From Cricetomys ansorgei (lineage: Eukaryota > Chordata > Mammalia > Rodentia > Nesomyidae): a stretch of DNA of 64,000 nt. The notes beneath the pieces were generated by a model. It worked only from the letters and a program-made list of their open reading frames with translations, did not search any database and was not told the origin of the DNA. The DNA is taken from contig JAMJFZ010001089.1 of the NCBI GenBank assembly GCA_026225945.1, positions 2,548,501 through 2,612,500 of the forward strand, written 5' to 3'. The first letter of the stretch is position 1, and every line of letters begins with the position of its first letter. Positions 21,208 through 31,504 of the stretch are shown here, piece after piece. Made by a program: the position numbers and the translations under genes.

Positions 21208-21495
21208 GTCTGGCCTGGTGGAGAAGTCATGGCTGTGGCAGCATGGAGTAGCTGGCCACATTGTGCATAGAGTCAGGAGGCAGAGAGAGTCAGGAAGCAG
21301 AGAGAGAGGAGGGGGGAGAGAGATTTTAATGGCGATTCTCAGCCCACTTCCCCCTCTTATTCAGTCCAGGTCTCAGCCCATGGAATGGTTGTCACTCACA
21401 CTTAAGATGGGTCATCTCATAGACATACCCAGAGGCATGTCCCTTAGATGTTTCTAAATCTCATCAAGTTGACAGTCAGGACTGACCATCACTGT
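21208..21495 (-). repeat. rodent LTR-like repeat, inner part
   Basis: GGAGAAGTCATGGCTGTGGC, CAGGAAGCAGAGAGAGAGG, CAGCCCATGGAATGGTTG, CAGAGGCATGTCCCTTAGA and ATCTCATCAAGTTGACAGTC follow the same order as the element at 1936-2308. Removing copy C joins it cleanly to the GGTGGAGGGTGCAGTCTGG just upstream. Confidence 0.7.
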
Positions 21496-22389
21496 ATCAT
21501 AAACAATCTAAAGGTGAAACCAAGTATATAAGAACAGAACTATGAATCATGCCCAAAACTATGCTGCTTTGCACAAGGGATCTGAGCATCTCCATTTTTT
21601 GGTACCAGAGGTATCTTGGAACCAATCTCTTATGGACACTAAAAAAAAAAACTGTACAAGAAAATTGTGCAGACCAGTTGATCAGGCTTGCGCTTGTCTT
21701 GGTCTCAGCTGACATGTACACCTGCTCAGTCTCAGCCTATGCTTTGCGATGTCAACAAACTTCAAACTTCATTCAGTACTCCCTCAGTCACTACGCAGAT
21801 AACTGATACTGTGATAATTTTTCTCTGACTATTTGTCTTTCCCCATAATAATGCAGCTTAATTAAGCTAGCAGCCCAAAAAGCTGCTCAGCTGGGATTGG
21901 CGGGGAGGATTTAAATTAATCTTTCTTCTCTTAGATGTTCCCAAGTCAAACTCATTCATGCCCACACAGAGTCGCTGTTTCTACCTGCACCATAGAATTA
22001 AAAAAAGAAACCCTCACTTCATTCATTAGACCAGGTATGGATGCTCAAACTATGATGCCCCTCTGGCTCTTCAATGCAGATTCCTGGATGCTGAGCTACT
22101 ACTATTGAATTAGTACCTTAGGGGTAGTGGCCCTGTGATCTTCATGGTAATGGACACAGGTCCCATATAGCACACTTTAACTGGAGGGTAGAGATACTAT
22201 CACTGGCATCTAGTTGGATGTCTGATCAAATCTGAACCAGCTGAGGTCACAGTTGAGTGCAGCCCTAGGTTCAAATCCTCCTTGTACCATTTTGAAGGTA
22301 GCTGGCCTTCTAAAAATCCTTTATGATCTTTCACTGTTCTTTCTTTCCTTTCTTTTCTTTTTCTTTTCCTCCCTTCCTTCCTCTCTCAC
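21496..22389. other. unassigned sequence
   Basis: No gene recognised. A GCTCAGCTGGGATTGGCGGG motif near 21884 lies in an otherwise AT-rich 200-base stretch with CTTAATTAAGCTAGC. The rest is featureless. Confidence 0.4.
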
Positions 22390-22449
22390 CCTTCCTTCCT
22401 TCCTTCCTTCCTTCCTTCCTTCCTTCCTTCCTTCCTTCCTTCCTTCATT

Positions 22450-22529
<80 letters not shown>
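22390..22529. repeat. compound microsatellite (CTTC)n(CTTT)n
   Basis: About 57 bases of CTTC repeats pass into about 82 bases of CTTT repeats. It abuts the tail side of a reverse-oriented B1 and so probably expanded from the B1 A-tail. Long serine/phenylalanine-rich open frames on both strands are products of the repeat, not genes. Confidence 0.97.
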
Positions 22530-22652
22530 AAGAGACAGGGTTCCTTTGTGTAGCCTTGCCTCTGTAGACCAGCTTGTGTCAAACTCAGAGATCTGCCTGC
22601 CTCTGCCTTCCTAGTGCTGAGATTAAAGGCATGTACCACCATACCTGGCTGG
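22530..22652 (-). repeat. B1 SINE
   Basis: Reverse-oriented B1 with AGAGACAGGGTTCCTTTGTG, CTGTAGACCAGCTTGTG, CTGCCTGCCTCTGCCTTCC and GAGATTAAAGGCATGTACCA. The tail merges into the microsatellite on its left. Confidence 0.9.
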
Positions 22653-23179
22653 CTTTTATTCCTTATTAGTAGAATGTGACTGACAACACTATCCTCCCTT
22701 CAGCAAAGGTGTTGTTGATAAAGTGATAGATGAGCATCTGGCACCGGCATCTGGCACAGTTGCTGGATAATGATGTTCCTGTCAGTGCAGTTATTTTGCT
22801 ATTCTAGAGCGTCCACGAGTCTTGATCCAGGTAGCTCATATTTTTAGTCCTATTAACATATACTTTAGTGGGACACCTTAGAACTGTGCACTGTATGTGT
22901 GTGTGATGACACAACTATAAAGCTCGTAGAGGTGCTAATGAACTATAGCATGGGCGTTCTCTCATGAAGCCCAAGGATGTTTAGCTCTGTGTGTCATATT
23001 CCACTCTCGTGTGAGTGCCTACAGATGAGGAGAGCACAGAGGTTTTGAAATGTGGAAGAGGGACACCTACACCACAGACTTGAATAAGACGTTACTTGGT
23101 AGCAAAATACAGCGTAGCTTCTTTTAGTGGAAAAATAAACCCACTGATGAATAGAATATGACAGTAAAATTTAGGATTT
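22653..23179. other. unassigned sequence
   Basis: No gene or repeat recognised. Confidence 0.4.
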
Positions 23180-23286
23180 GGATATCAGGTACCTGATTAC
23201 CGAGGTTTATTATGACACTATTCACCACAGCTAAGATCTGGAATCAATTTAGGTTGCACGTCAACAGATAGATGGATAATGAAAGT
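23180..23286 (+). repeat. old L1 ORF2/3' fragment
   Basis: GAGGTTTATTATGACACTAT, TTCACCACAGCTAAGATCTG and GATAGATGGATAATGAAAGT match the mammalian L1 stretch with CACTATTCACAATAGCCAAG. It is interrupted by a CA microsatellite and a B2, and appears to continue at 23655. Confidence 0.7.
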
Positions 23287-23287
23287 C

Positions 23288-23322
<35 letters not shown>

Positions 23323-23333
23323 CACACACACAC
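23287..23333. repeat. (CA)n microsatellite
   Basis: About 47 bases of CA with one AA interruption. Confidence 0.97.
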
Positions 23334-23352
23334 GTGTACTGAACTATTAAGA

Positions 23353-23545
23353 AAAATGAGAGGGCCAGAGAGATAGCTCAGTGGTTAAGGACACTGATTG
23401 CTCTTCCAGAGATCCAGAATTCAATTCCCAGGAACCACATGGTGGTTTACAAACATCTATAATGGGATCGCATGCACTCTTCTGGTGTGCAAGTGTACAT
23501 GCATATGGAGCACTCATGTAAACAAAATAAATCTTTTTGTTTGAA
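23353..23545 (+). repeat. B2 SINE
   Basis: Head GAGGGCCAGAGAGATAGCTC, B box ATTCAATTCCCAGGAACCAC, the B2-specific CTATAATGGGATCGCATGCA and CTCTTCTGGTGTGCAAGTG, and an AAACAAAATAAATC tail. Confidence 0.93.
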
Positions 23546-23654
23546 AGAAAAAGTGTATTTAAAAAATTAAAAAATAAACAGGCTTGGTATATTTGCATTC
23601 CCTGCTTTTCTAAATATTATCCTCTTTCCTTAACTTAAAAAAAAAAAAACAGAA

Positions 23655-23760
23655 AGAAAGAAAAGAAAAATGAAGTCCTGTCATTTATAACACAATAGAT
23701 GGAAGCAGAGGACATTATGTTAGATGAAATAAGCCGGACACTGAAAGACAAACAGTGTGT
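23655..23760 (+). repeat. old L1 fragment, continuation
   Basis: AAAATGAAGTCCTGTCATTT, GCAGAGGACATTATGTTAGA and TGAAATAAGCCGGACACTGA are the next block of the L1 begun at 23180. Confidence 0.7.
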
Positions 23761-23886
23761 GCCCCTCCTGGCTCCCTCTCCTAAGGATGCTGATTGCATC
23801 AGGTCGCCTGAAAGATACAAGATAATTTTATCATCTCAAGATCCTTAATTTATTTGTTGTTGTTGTTGGTTGTGGGCTTTTTTCAC

Positions 23887-23999
23887 TTTTTTTGGGAACA
23901 AGATCTGATGTGTAATCTAGGCTGACTTTGAAGTATGGCAACCCTCCTGCCTCTGTCCCCTAAGAGCTAGGATCACAGGTGCACACTACCACGCCTGGG
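23887..23999 (-). repeat. diverged B1-like SINE
   Basis: Reverse-oriented: AACAAGATCTGATGTGTAAT, CTAGGCTGACTTTGAAGTAT, CCTCCTGCCTCTGTCCCC and GGATCACAGGTGCACACTAC. Old copy or proto-B1. Confidence 0.7.
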
Positions 24000-24143
24000 C
24001 AAGATTCTTAATTTAATCTCCGGCCATATAAGGTAACATACAACCACTACAGATCTAGGATTAGGATGTGAACACCTTCAGGAAGTTATTACTTGATAGA
24101 TATACCAAAGATCCCAAAGACCTAATGGGAAAGTAAATGAAAC

Positions 24144-24290
24144 TTTTTTTTTTTGGAGACAGAGTTTCGATATATAGCCCCAGGTCTCCTGCAACTTTTG
24201 TAGACTAGGCTGGCCTCAAATTCATATATAGCTGCCTGGTTATGCCTCCCAAGTGTTAGAATTGAAGGCATATGCCACCGTGCCAGGCTT
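24144..24290 (-). repeat. B1 SINE, diverged
   Basis: Reverse-oriented B1: T-tract, GGAGACAGAGTTTCGATATA, GACTAGGCTGGCCTCAAATT, GCCTCCCAAGTGTTAGAATT and GGCATATGCCACCGTGCC. Confidence 0.88.
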
Positions 24291-24764
24291 AAATGAACAT
24301 TTCATTGACCAGTAGTAATACTTTGAAAAAAAAAATGTGCAGAGTAACTAAACAGAAGTGAAGAGTGGTTGTATTGATAGCAGAGAGAAACAAGACCTAG
24401 GAGCGTGCTCATTTTTGAGACAGAGGCTGAAATCATCTCTCAGCAGAGTGATTCCCAAGCAGAGATCCACTGGCATGAAGGAGTGAGGCATACAGAAAAC
24501 TGAGGGGAGAACCTGCCAAGGAAGGACCAAAAAGGATCAAAGGGGAAATGGGATCCTGGGAAAACCTGAAAATATTTGGAGAATCAAAAAGTCAGATATG
24601 ATTTTGAGGCGAGCAAGGAGACAGGCTCAGGAGCTGAAGTCGGGGGAGATGGCAGCACCCAAGAGAGAGAAGGGAAGGGGATTACAGTCCAAGGATAATT
24701 CCGGAGGAAAAGCAGTTCTTAGGTTGTGGGAGTTGATCAGCAAAAAGCAATCTCATTTTGTTTT
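24291..24764. other. unassigned sequence
   Basis: Purine-rich, no gene or repeat recognised. Confidence 0.4.
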
Positions 24765-25180
24765 ATAGTTTTTAAAAGAATACTGGTCAGATATCAAAGC
24801 AATTAAAAACAGTACAAAGAATCAATGAATCTAAGAAGTGGTTCTTTGAGAAGATAAACAGTATTGACAGACACTTTGTCCAACTAACAATAACAACAAG
24901 AATAAATAAACAGAGGACCCAAATAAACAATGCAAATAGAACAGGGAAGCATTACAACAGACATCAAAGCAATTCAGAATATTATAAGGAAATACTTAAA
25001 AAACGTCCAGTCTCTTAAGCTGGAAAGCCTAGTAGAAATGGATGAAGTTTTAGATTCAATCAAACCACCAAAATTAATCCAAGGAGAGGTCAACAGCTTA
25101 AACAAACCCACAACAAACAAGGAGATTGAAATAGTAATAAAAAGACTTAAAACTCAAAGAATACTGGAGACCAGGAAGTG
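24765..25180 (+). pseudogene. L1 ORF2 fragment
   Basis: The conceptual translation of about 24810-25170 matches the ORF2 linker between endonuclease and reverse transcriptase: WFFEKINSIDR, then QGSITTDIKAIQNIIRKY, EMDEVLDSIKPPKL, and NSLNKPTTNKEIEIVIKRL. These are hallmark L1 ORF2 segments, with frame changes between them. The fragment stops before the reverse-transcriptase catalytic region. L1 3' UTR sequence at 25600-26798 in the same orientation may belong to the same insertion, with the ORF2 remainder deleted. Confidence 0.85.
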
Positions 25181-25359
25181 GTGTGGCTTGACACACAATA
25201 CCAGAGACAGGTTCCAGCCAGTCACTCGGGCAGAGCTTAAAGAAACTTAGGCACAAGAAAAAAAAGCTTATTTTATATATCTTTATTGTCTATATTTTTG
25301 CAGCCTTCCTTCCACAAAGCCAACTGTCCACCCAGTCTTCTTGAGAACATTGTTGTTTT

Positions 25360-25395
25360 ATTTTATTATTATTATTATTATTGTTGTTGTTGTTG
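25360..25395. repeat. (TTA)n(TTG)n simple repeat
   Basis: Short compound triplet repeat abutting the tail of the next B1, so probably expanded from it. Confidence 0.9.
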
Positions 25396-25537
25396 TTTTC
25401 AAGACAAGGTTCTCTGTTGTACCTCTGGCTGTCCTAGAACTCACTCTGTAGACCAGGCTGGCCTAGAACTCACAGAGATCCCCCTGCCTCTGCCTCCCGA
25501 GTGCTGGGATTAAAGGCGTGCACCACCACCGCCCGCC
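25396..25537 (-). repeat. B1 SINE
   Basis: Reverse-oriented, well preserved: TTTCAAGACAAGGTTCTCTG, TTGTACCTCTGGCTGTCC, CTCTGTAGACCAGGCTGGCC, CCTCTGCCTCCCGAGTGCTG and GCGTGCACCACCACCGCCCG. The word TTCTCTGTTGT is the reverse of the ACAACAGAGAA variant. Confidence 0.93.
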
Positions 25538-25599
25538 AATTCATTTATTAATTTTTAAAAAAAATCATAGTCAATCACATTTTAAAAATTCAAATTCAT

Positions 25600-26798
25600 G
25601 TTAAAATTCATATTCATCCTCTCCTGTTCCCCTCTTACTCCTCCTGACTTCCTTTCCTCTTTCCACCTAGTCCGTGTTCTATTTTTGTTATTTATTTAGT
25701 TATTCATTTATTTATTTATTGAGGAGCCAGAGAATTTCTTGAGAGTTGCTTTTAGAAGTTCACTCCCACAGATCGAGGATCTATAGGACTCACGCGTCCC
25801 TCCCCCAGCTCCCATTATTTGTCCACAGGTTGGGGGAAGGTGGTCGTGGGTTTTCCTAACGCCGTGATACTTGTTAGCAGACCCAGTCTTGCACAGGTTA
25901 TGCCAGCGGATCACTGCTGCTGTGGGATCAAGAACGGAGTCATAGTGTCGTGTTCTGAAGACATCAGTCTACTCCACTCCACTCCTTCTCTGACTCTTAC
26001 AGTCTTCACGGCTTGTGGTCTTCTATGTTCTCTGAGGCTTGGGGTAGGGGTCGGGGAGCGCGACAGGACTCATTTACCGCTGAGCACTCTTGTAGTCCCT
26101 AATTCTCAGGGCTTTGACCAGGGTTGACATCTCTACGGTTATCACCAACACTCCAAAAAGGAGCATCTCAGACCAAAGCAATGCACTAATGTGTGCCTGT
26201 AACTAATATTATTTAGAAGGGAAATTAAAAGGGATAACCTATACATTTAGCAAAACACGGTAACTTTCCCCATTAGGGGCTTATGACCTCCCTGGTCGTA
26301 GGCTTTTGACTGGGTTCACAGTACTAGATGTGGATTTCTTGCAGGTGAGGGGGATCTCAAATCCAATCAGAGGATAGCTGGCTACCTCCATTACTGACTT
26401 GCTACTGCTACCTCAGTGGGTACTTCTTGCCTGGCTGGCCAGTAGAGGGGTGCACAGGGTATGCATCTGCGTAGGCGGTTTGACAATAATTCTCCCACAA
26501 CTTGTGTAGCGTCCTCTGACAACATGAAAGCTCCCCTGTTTTTAAAGGAGTTTACTGTAGATGCTTCTTTCTTTCTGGGCCAAAAAAATATGTAGGCAGC
26601 ACAAATTGATCTTGAAGGTTTTTTTGTTTGTTTGTTTTGTTTTGCTTTGCTTTGTATTTTGTTTTTTCAAAGACACCAAAGGGTAGAGGAGTCAGGGTAG
26701 AGGAGGTGGAACTGGAAAGAGTTGGGAGAAGGTAAATATCATCTAAACACATTGTACAAAACTCTCCCAAAGAATTAATAAAAAAGAACGAATGAAAC
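25600..26798 (+). repeat. L1 3' region including terminal 3' UTR
   Basis: The stretch ATTTAGCAAAACACGGTAAC, CCCATTAGGGGCTTATGACC, GGGATCTCAAATCCAATCAG, TACTTCTTGCCTGGCTGGCC and the terminal GGAACTGGAAAGAGTTGGGA, ATCATCTAAACACATTGTAC and CAAAGAATTAATAAAAAAG follow Lx-type L1 3' sequence as I remember it. Orientation of the middle part is less certain than the 3' end. The tail passes into the AAAG microsatellite. Confidence 0.6.
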
Positions 26799-26799
26799 A

Positions 26800-26867
<68 letters not shown>

Positions 26868-26872
26868 AAAAA
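26799..26872. repeat. (AAAG)n microsatellite at an L1 tail
   Basis: About 74 bases of AAAG directly after the L1 poly-A end. Open frames rich in serine, phenylalanine and leucine across it are repeat translations. Confidence 0.97.
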
Positions 26873-26999
26873 CACCCTTCTTTCTCAGAGAGACATTTTC
26901 TTTAGCATTTCCTACACCATAGATCTGCTGGTGACAGCCACTCAGTTTTTTTGTTTTGTTTTGTCTTGTTTTTTGTCTTTTGTCTTAAAACAAACTTTT

Positions 27000-27461
27000 A
27001 TTGTGTGTTTAGTTTTGAAGACTATTTCCGCTTTAGAGTTCCAGTTTGAAAGACTTTTATTTCAGTGTTTTAAAAAGGGCTCATTCCTTTGCTTCTGGTC
27101 TGCATAGTCTCTGACTGTTTTTGCCTTTACCTTTGTTCTGTGTATAATGTTCCTTTTCTCTGGCTGCTTCTAAATTTTATTTCTTATTGATTTGACTCTG
27201 ATATGTTTTGACATAGCTTTCTTTATGGTGCGTTGATCGGAGTTTGTTGGTTTTCTTGGATCTGGAAGTTTATACCAAAATAGAAAAAAACAAAAAATAA
27301 AAACAACTCCCCCCCAAAAAAACATAAACTAGCCATCATTTCTTCAGGTATTTCTTCTTGCTGCTTCATTATGTATCCTTCTGGAGTACCAACTACGCAT
27401 GTCCTAGAACACTTGAACACTTGATGTTTCATAGGCCACTAGGGTGCTCCTCTAAACTCTC

Positions 27462-27525
<64 letters not shown>

Positions 27526-27760
27526 TTCTAATAAAATCCATGCACATTCAACATTATTTTGGTGGAAGCTTTTTGGAGAGTCCGGATCATACTGTTTCTA
27601 TTGAAATACCATCTTTGAAAAAGTTTTGAAGTGTCTGGTTTTGTTGTTGTTTGTTTGTTTTTTGTTTTTTAACTTTTACAAGCAATCTTTTCATTTATTC
27701 TTTGAAATTTTCTAAAATATGTACAGTGTATTTTGAATCTATATCCAAGTCACACTCCTT
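27000..27760 (-). repeat. old L1M fragment with internal microsatellite
   Basis: Reverse-oriented L1M-like order: CTCTGGCTGCTTCTAAATTT, ATTTGACTCTGATATG, TTTTCTTGGATCTGGAAGTT, AGCCATCATTTCTTCAGG, GTATCCTTCTGGAGTACCAA and CTACGCATGTCCTAGAACAC, resembling an old L1 that reads CTTCTGGGACTCCAATTATG. The part after the microsatellite is weaker. Confidence 0.6.
27467..27525. repeat. (CT)n(CA)n microsatellite
   Basis: About 37 bases of CT followed by about 22 bases of CA. Confidence 0.97.
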
Positions 27761-29083
27761 CCAAAAGGTCCTACAAACCATCTCCTTCCCGACTTCCTTT
27801 TGTCTTTGGTTTAATGGCTGATTTTTTTTAACCCACTGAATCCAATTGGTGATGTCCATATGCTTGTAAGAGTGATTTCATTGACTGGAGCTTAAGCAAC
27901 CAATTATTACTCACCAAACAGAAATAAAATGTGACTGTCCTTCTTCTAAAAACCCACAGGCTGCCGATTGCTTCTCAACAGGGATGTGTAATGGACTCCC
28001 AAGGCTCCACACGTAGATGAGAAGCTTCTGTTTTTTTTAACAGGGACTTGCTGATCAGCTTGATACCCTCAAGGTTTGTTTTCACACTTCCAAGTATCTA
28101 GAGGGGTCTTGGAGGTTAATATGAACTCTGCTGTTAAGTTTGCCCCTTCTGCGAACATCACAGGTCTTCAGCTGCTTTTCTCCATTTTGGTTGACTAGAA
28201 CCTGAACGTTCCCTACCCTAAGAATTTTCCCTCTGCATGTCAGTGGTCTGTGTGCTCCTTGCCCAGCTCTGTAGAGTTCACCTTTGTGTAGCGACTCAGA
28301 AGATTCCTTGGGTTTCTGCTGCTATGCAGCTCCCCCCTTGCAGGCACTTTGCAAAATCCTTCAGGATCTCTAAGTGTCTGCTGCCGATTCCTCAACTTTG
28401 TGAAAATGTTGGATCCGACTTGAATTCCCCTCTTTCTTCCACCGAATGGAAATTACTCACAGGTATGATAGGAATGAGCACAGTTATAGGGTTGCCCTGC
28501 TTGCTGCCCTACACCTTTTTCTTCTCTCCGGGTGCGTAATTCTACAGCTACTTATTGACCAATGAGTAATTCCTAAGCAAGTTGCTCTTTTCATGTAATG
28601 GCTGTCCCCAAAGAAAGAACTTTATACATAAAATTACCAATTAGTTACTGTGTAAGAAACTAGTGGCTAAAAATCAAATTATATCCTAAAATGTAACAAA
28701 AGAGGTGGCTACAGGAAGCAGATACCATTCAGAAGGTTCGTTGAACATGGGGAAGGGACCGAGATGATTAAAGATGCAGAAACTTAGAGACATAGCCCTG
28801 TGGAGCAGAGACCTAGACATAGGAAGAGGCCTCGCTTGCTTCTGCTGCTGCCCACATTTCCAAACTTGGAGCAGTGCCCCGTGGGCCTAGAATCCAGATG
28901 TCCAATGAGAGGTGCTGGCTGGTAGGCCTGTGTGTCTTCATTTGGGAGTTTAATAAAGGCACTACCAAGGATAGTTTTAAAACTGAAAATTAAATTTAAC
29001 TGCTGGTGGCAGAATGATTTTAGGGCTGCTAAGGGTGCTGCAGTACTCAATAACCACAGGATAATAGCATGCGTGCAGCCATG
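27761..29083. other. unassigned sequence
   Basis: No repeat or gene recognised. The best open frames (100 and 124 codons) lack signatures, and the second runs into the minisatellite. Confidence 0.4.
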
Positions 29084-29221
29084 AGAAAACAACAGGAAGC
29101 ACACCCTTCTTCCCACAGGAAACAACAGGAAGCACACCCTTCTTCCCACAGAAAACAACAGGAAGTATACCCTTCTCTTCCACAGGAAAACAACAGGAAG
29201 TATACCCTTCTCCCCAACAGG
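29084..29221. repeat. 33-34-bp minisatellite, left part
   Basis: Four head-to-tail units starting near 29085, 29118, 29151 and 29185, each with GAAAACAACAGGAAG, a GCACACCC or GTATACCC variant, and a TTCTTCCCACAG-like end. The first two units share GCACACCC and the last two GTATACCC, so the array grew by local duplication. It is cut by LTR copy D. Confidence 0.93.
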
Positions 29222-29555
29222 TGTTGTGGAAGTTTTATTTTTATTTATGTATAAATAATTGTTTCATGCACTGTTGGGTGAGGGGCTGCCTAGGTCTTGG
29301 TGTTTCATATTGTTTGCAGGCGTTGGATTTATGTGGGGGATGCTTGATTGCTAATGATCTGCATGTGCTATTATCAGAACACCTGAGGCGTTCTGAGTCA
29401 ATAAAAACCCCCGAGCTGGGGTACTCAGGGTTCTATTGTCCAGTATTGTGCTGGCCATGATGGTGGTTCCCTCCGCTGAGGTCTGGAAGGGTTTGCAACT
29501 ATGAAAAATGCCTCCAGTTCTTCCTTGGTGAGTGACACAGTAGGAATATTACACA
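29222..29555 (+). mobile_element. solo LTR, copy D of the ~330-bp family, inside the minisatellite
   Basis: Starts TGTTGTGGAAGTTTTATTTT and ends ATTACACA. AACAGG at 29216-29221 and CACAGG at 29556-29561 agree at five of six positions. Minisatellite sequence resumes on the right side, proving insertion into the array. AATAAA is kept at 29400-29405. Confidence 0.9.
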
Positions 29556-29594
29556 CACAGGAAAACGACAGGAAATATACCCTCCTTTCTCAAC
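29556..29594. repeat. 33-34-bp minisatellite, right part
   Basis: A further unit: GGAAAACGACAGGAAATATA followed by CCCTCCTTTCTCAAC, the continuation of the array at 29084. Confidence 0.85.
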
Positions 29595-29832
29595 TTCTCA
29601 GTGTACCCCTCTTTCCACTATGGTCAGAACCTGGAGTAGAGCCCACTATTCGGTGAGTATCTTCTGTAACCACGTGTTCCCCCTATGCTGTGTCATGGTA
29701 CCTGAAGCCCAAAGCAAACAGGACAAAGTGGCTGGACTAAAACTGCCAAAGCACCCAGCCCAAAATAAACCTTTTCTTTCTGTAAGTTGATTTTCTCAAG
29801 CATTTTGTCACAGGGATGGAAAGCTGATTAAA
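29595..29832 (+). repeat. rodent LTR-like repeat, 3' part
   Basis: GCCCAAAATAAACCTTTTCT, TTTCTGTAAGTTGATTTTCT and AGCATTTTGTCACAGGGATG form the polyadenylation end and terminus of a rodent LTR-like repeat in plus orientation. The upstream part is diverged and its edge is uncertain. Confidence 0.6.
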
Positions 29833-29924
29833 CCAGAGAGGATAACAACAATTATCTTCATCACATCATAAATCCTCAACGCGTGATAGTCATCATAATG
29901 CAGAAAGTTACCAAACACTACTCT

Positions 29925-30055
29925 GCCTCCTGCGCAGGAAGCTTTTTTCCACACACTCCGTGAGGCAGCTATTTTGCAGTCGTTTTTCAGGTAATGAGGC
30001 TCAGAGATGCTGCCTGAAACTCACCCAAGGTCACATGACCAGTAACTGTTCTTCA
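29925..30055 (-). repeat. MIR SINE
   Basis: TTTTCAGGTAATGAGGCTCA, GAGATGCTGCCTGAAACTCA and CCCAAGGTCACATGACCAGT are the reverse-oriented MIR core. Confidence 0.7.
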
Positions 30056-30059
30056 GAGT

Positions 30060-30480
30060 GATGGTAAATCAGCTACAAGAGCATTTAAGTTCTCAAGTAC
30101 AAGTATCCCCTTGTCTCACAATTGCTCTCTGTGCCGAAACCGACTTCCTGGCTTCAACTGCTTTGAAGTTACGTATCAAAAATAGCAGTGTTTCCCTGGT
30201 GACGATTGGCTTGGGCTCCGTAGTGGCAGCACAATGCTCTTCGCAGTTAATGAAGTAGATGGATGTTTCAACCGTGACTTCCTCCAACGACTGATTTGTT
30301 TTTTAAGAAATCCCATTTGGGGGCTGACATCTCCATCCGACTCTGGAATATCATTACGGCGTGAGGTGCGATGAGCACTTGCTTATAGCTAAGGTTATTT
30401 CCTCCACGTGAGTGGATATGTTGCGCCTTACTGTACCTATCTTCTAACACAGCGCAGGCTTTCGCCTTCCAAGGCAACTT
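30060..30480. other. repeat-free, CpG-retaining block; candidate conserved noncoding element
   Basis: About 420 bases without recognised transposons and with more CpG than the neighbourhood (for example GCCGAAACCGACTTC, ATTACGGCGTGAGGTGCG, ATGTTGCGCC). At 30190-30212 the string GTTTCCCTGGTGACGATTGG joins an RFX X-box-like half pair to an inverted CCAAT box. This points to a regulatory element, but no conservation evidence is available here. Confidence 0.3.
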
Positions 30481-30632
30481 AAATGGGTGTCAGAAGTCAG
30501 GCTGGATTCCAACATTTTAAAAAGGCTTTGTTATCTTCTTTTTTTCCCCCCTCTTTTTAGCTTTTGCTGATAAAATAATTAGTTAGGAAATCGTTATTCT
30601 GAGTCTTAAAGATGCAGACCTTGTTTCTCCCA

Positions 30633-30634
<2 letters not shown>

Positions 30635-30676
<42 letters not shown>
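30635..30676. repeat. (TG)n microsatellite
   Basis: About 42 bases of uninterrupted TG. Confidence 0.98.
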
Positions 30677-30677
<1 letters not shown>

Positions 30678-31500
30678 GGAGGAGGGCAGGATGTGTGCGC
30701 CTGTGTATTTGCAGCTGTGTGAACGTTGGCATGCACATGTGAAAGGCAAAGGCTGTCTCTCTCTATCATTCTCGGCTCTAATTTTTTGAAACAGGGTCTC
30801 TCACTGAAGCTGGAATTGACCGATTTGCTAGGGTGACTAGAGAATGAGCTCCAGAGATCCCCCGTCTTTTCACACAGGTACCGAGGATCCGCGCTTAGGT
30901 GTCATGATTGAACAGCAGGTGCTTTGTCTACCCGAACCACCTTCCCTGCATCCACCACCCTCTTTAACACTGTCAACCAGGTCACATCCTCTTTCCCTCA
31001 GCATTCAAATGGTGTATTTCTTTCTTGTACTTAAACCCATTATTTTCTTGAGAAGTAGAAGAAAACTAATTTTCAATGAAATAAAAATATTTATTTACTC
31101 ATTTAATTTTGGGCATTAATTCTCCTGGTTTTAAATTACAATATTTAAAATAGGAAAGGGCATAAGCATACAATGGCCTAGGAATATAGTATTCAGTCAG
31201 TGAAAGGAAGGTAATCAGACTTCTAAAGCCTTATAACGTCCCACAGAAGTATAAAATTGAACAAAATTTGCTTTGGCTTTGATTTTATAGTAGGTAATTT
31301 TCTTTTCCATTAAGAGTTCAGATACAAGCCAAATTAGAGATTGAAATTAAAGCTTATAGCAGCTATGCACAGTATCAAAAAAAAGACAACCATATTCCCC
31401 AGTCCATATAAATAATATGAATGTTGGACAAACTGCTATAATTAAAAAAACTAAACAGAACGTCGTATTTCTCAGCCTTGTTTGGCATATAGTAAGTGCG
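30677..31500. other. unassigned sequence
   Basis: AT-rich with ATATTTATTTACTCATTTAA near 31087. No gene or repeat recognised. Confidence 0.4.
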
Positions 31501-31504
31501 ATGC

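Noticed and set aside
22253..22642. Serine/phenylalanine-rich and lysine/glutamate-rich frames
   Set aside because: Pure translations of the CTTC/CTTT microsatellite; the same applies to 26552-26875.
29069..29254. Repetitive frame with a repeated KKGVLPVV-like unit on the minus strand
   Set aside because: Produced by the 33-34-bp minisatellite, whose unit length happens to be compatible with an open frame.
29281..29460. Similar open frames (HCWVRG...LIAND...) in several places, also near 50800-51012, 57004-57255 and 12585-12785
   Set aside because: They coincide exactly with the LTR copies; the shared peptide is a translation of the LTR consensus, not a conserved protein. The frames carry different breaks in different copies.
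30558..31120. TG microsatellite region as a CRISPR-like or regulatory repeat array
   Set aside because: It is a simple dinucleotide tract in mammalian DNA; no direct repeats with unique spacers exist anywhere in the window.
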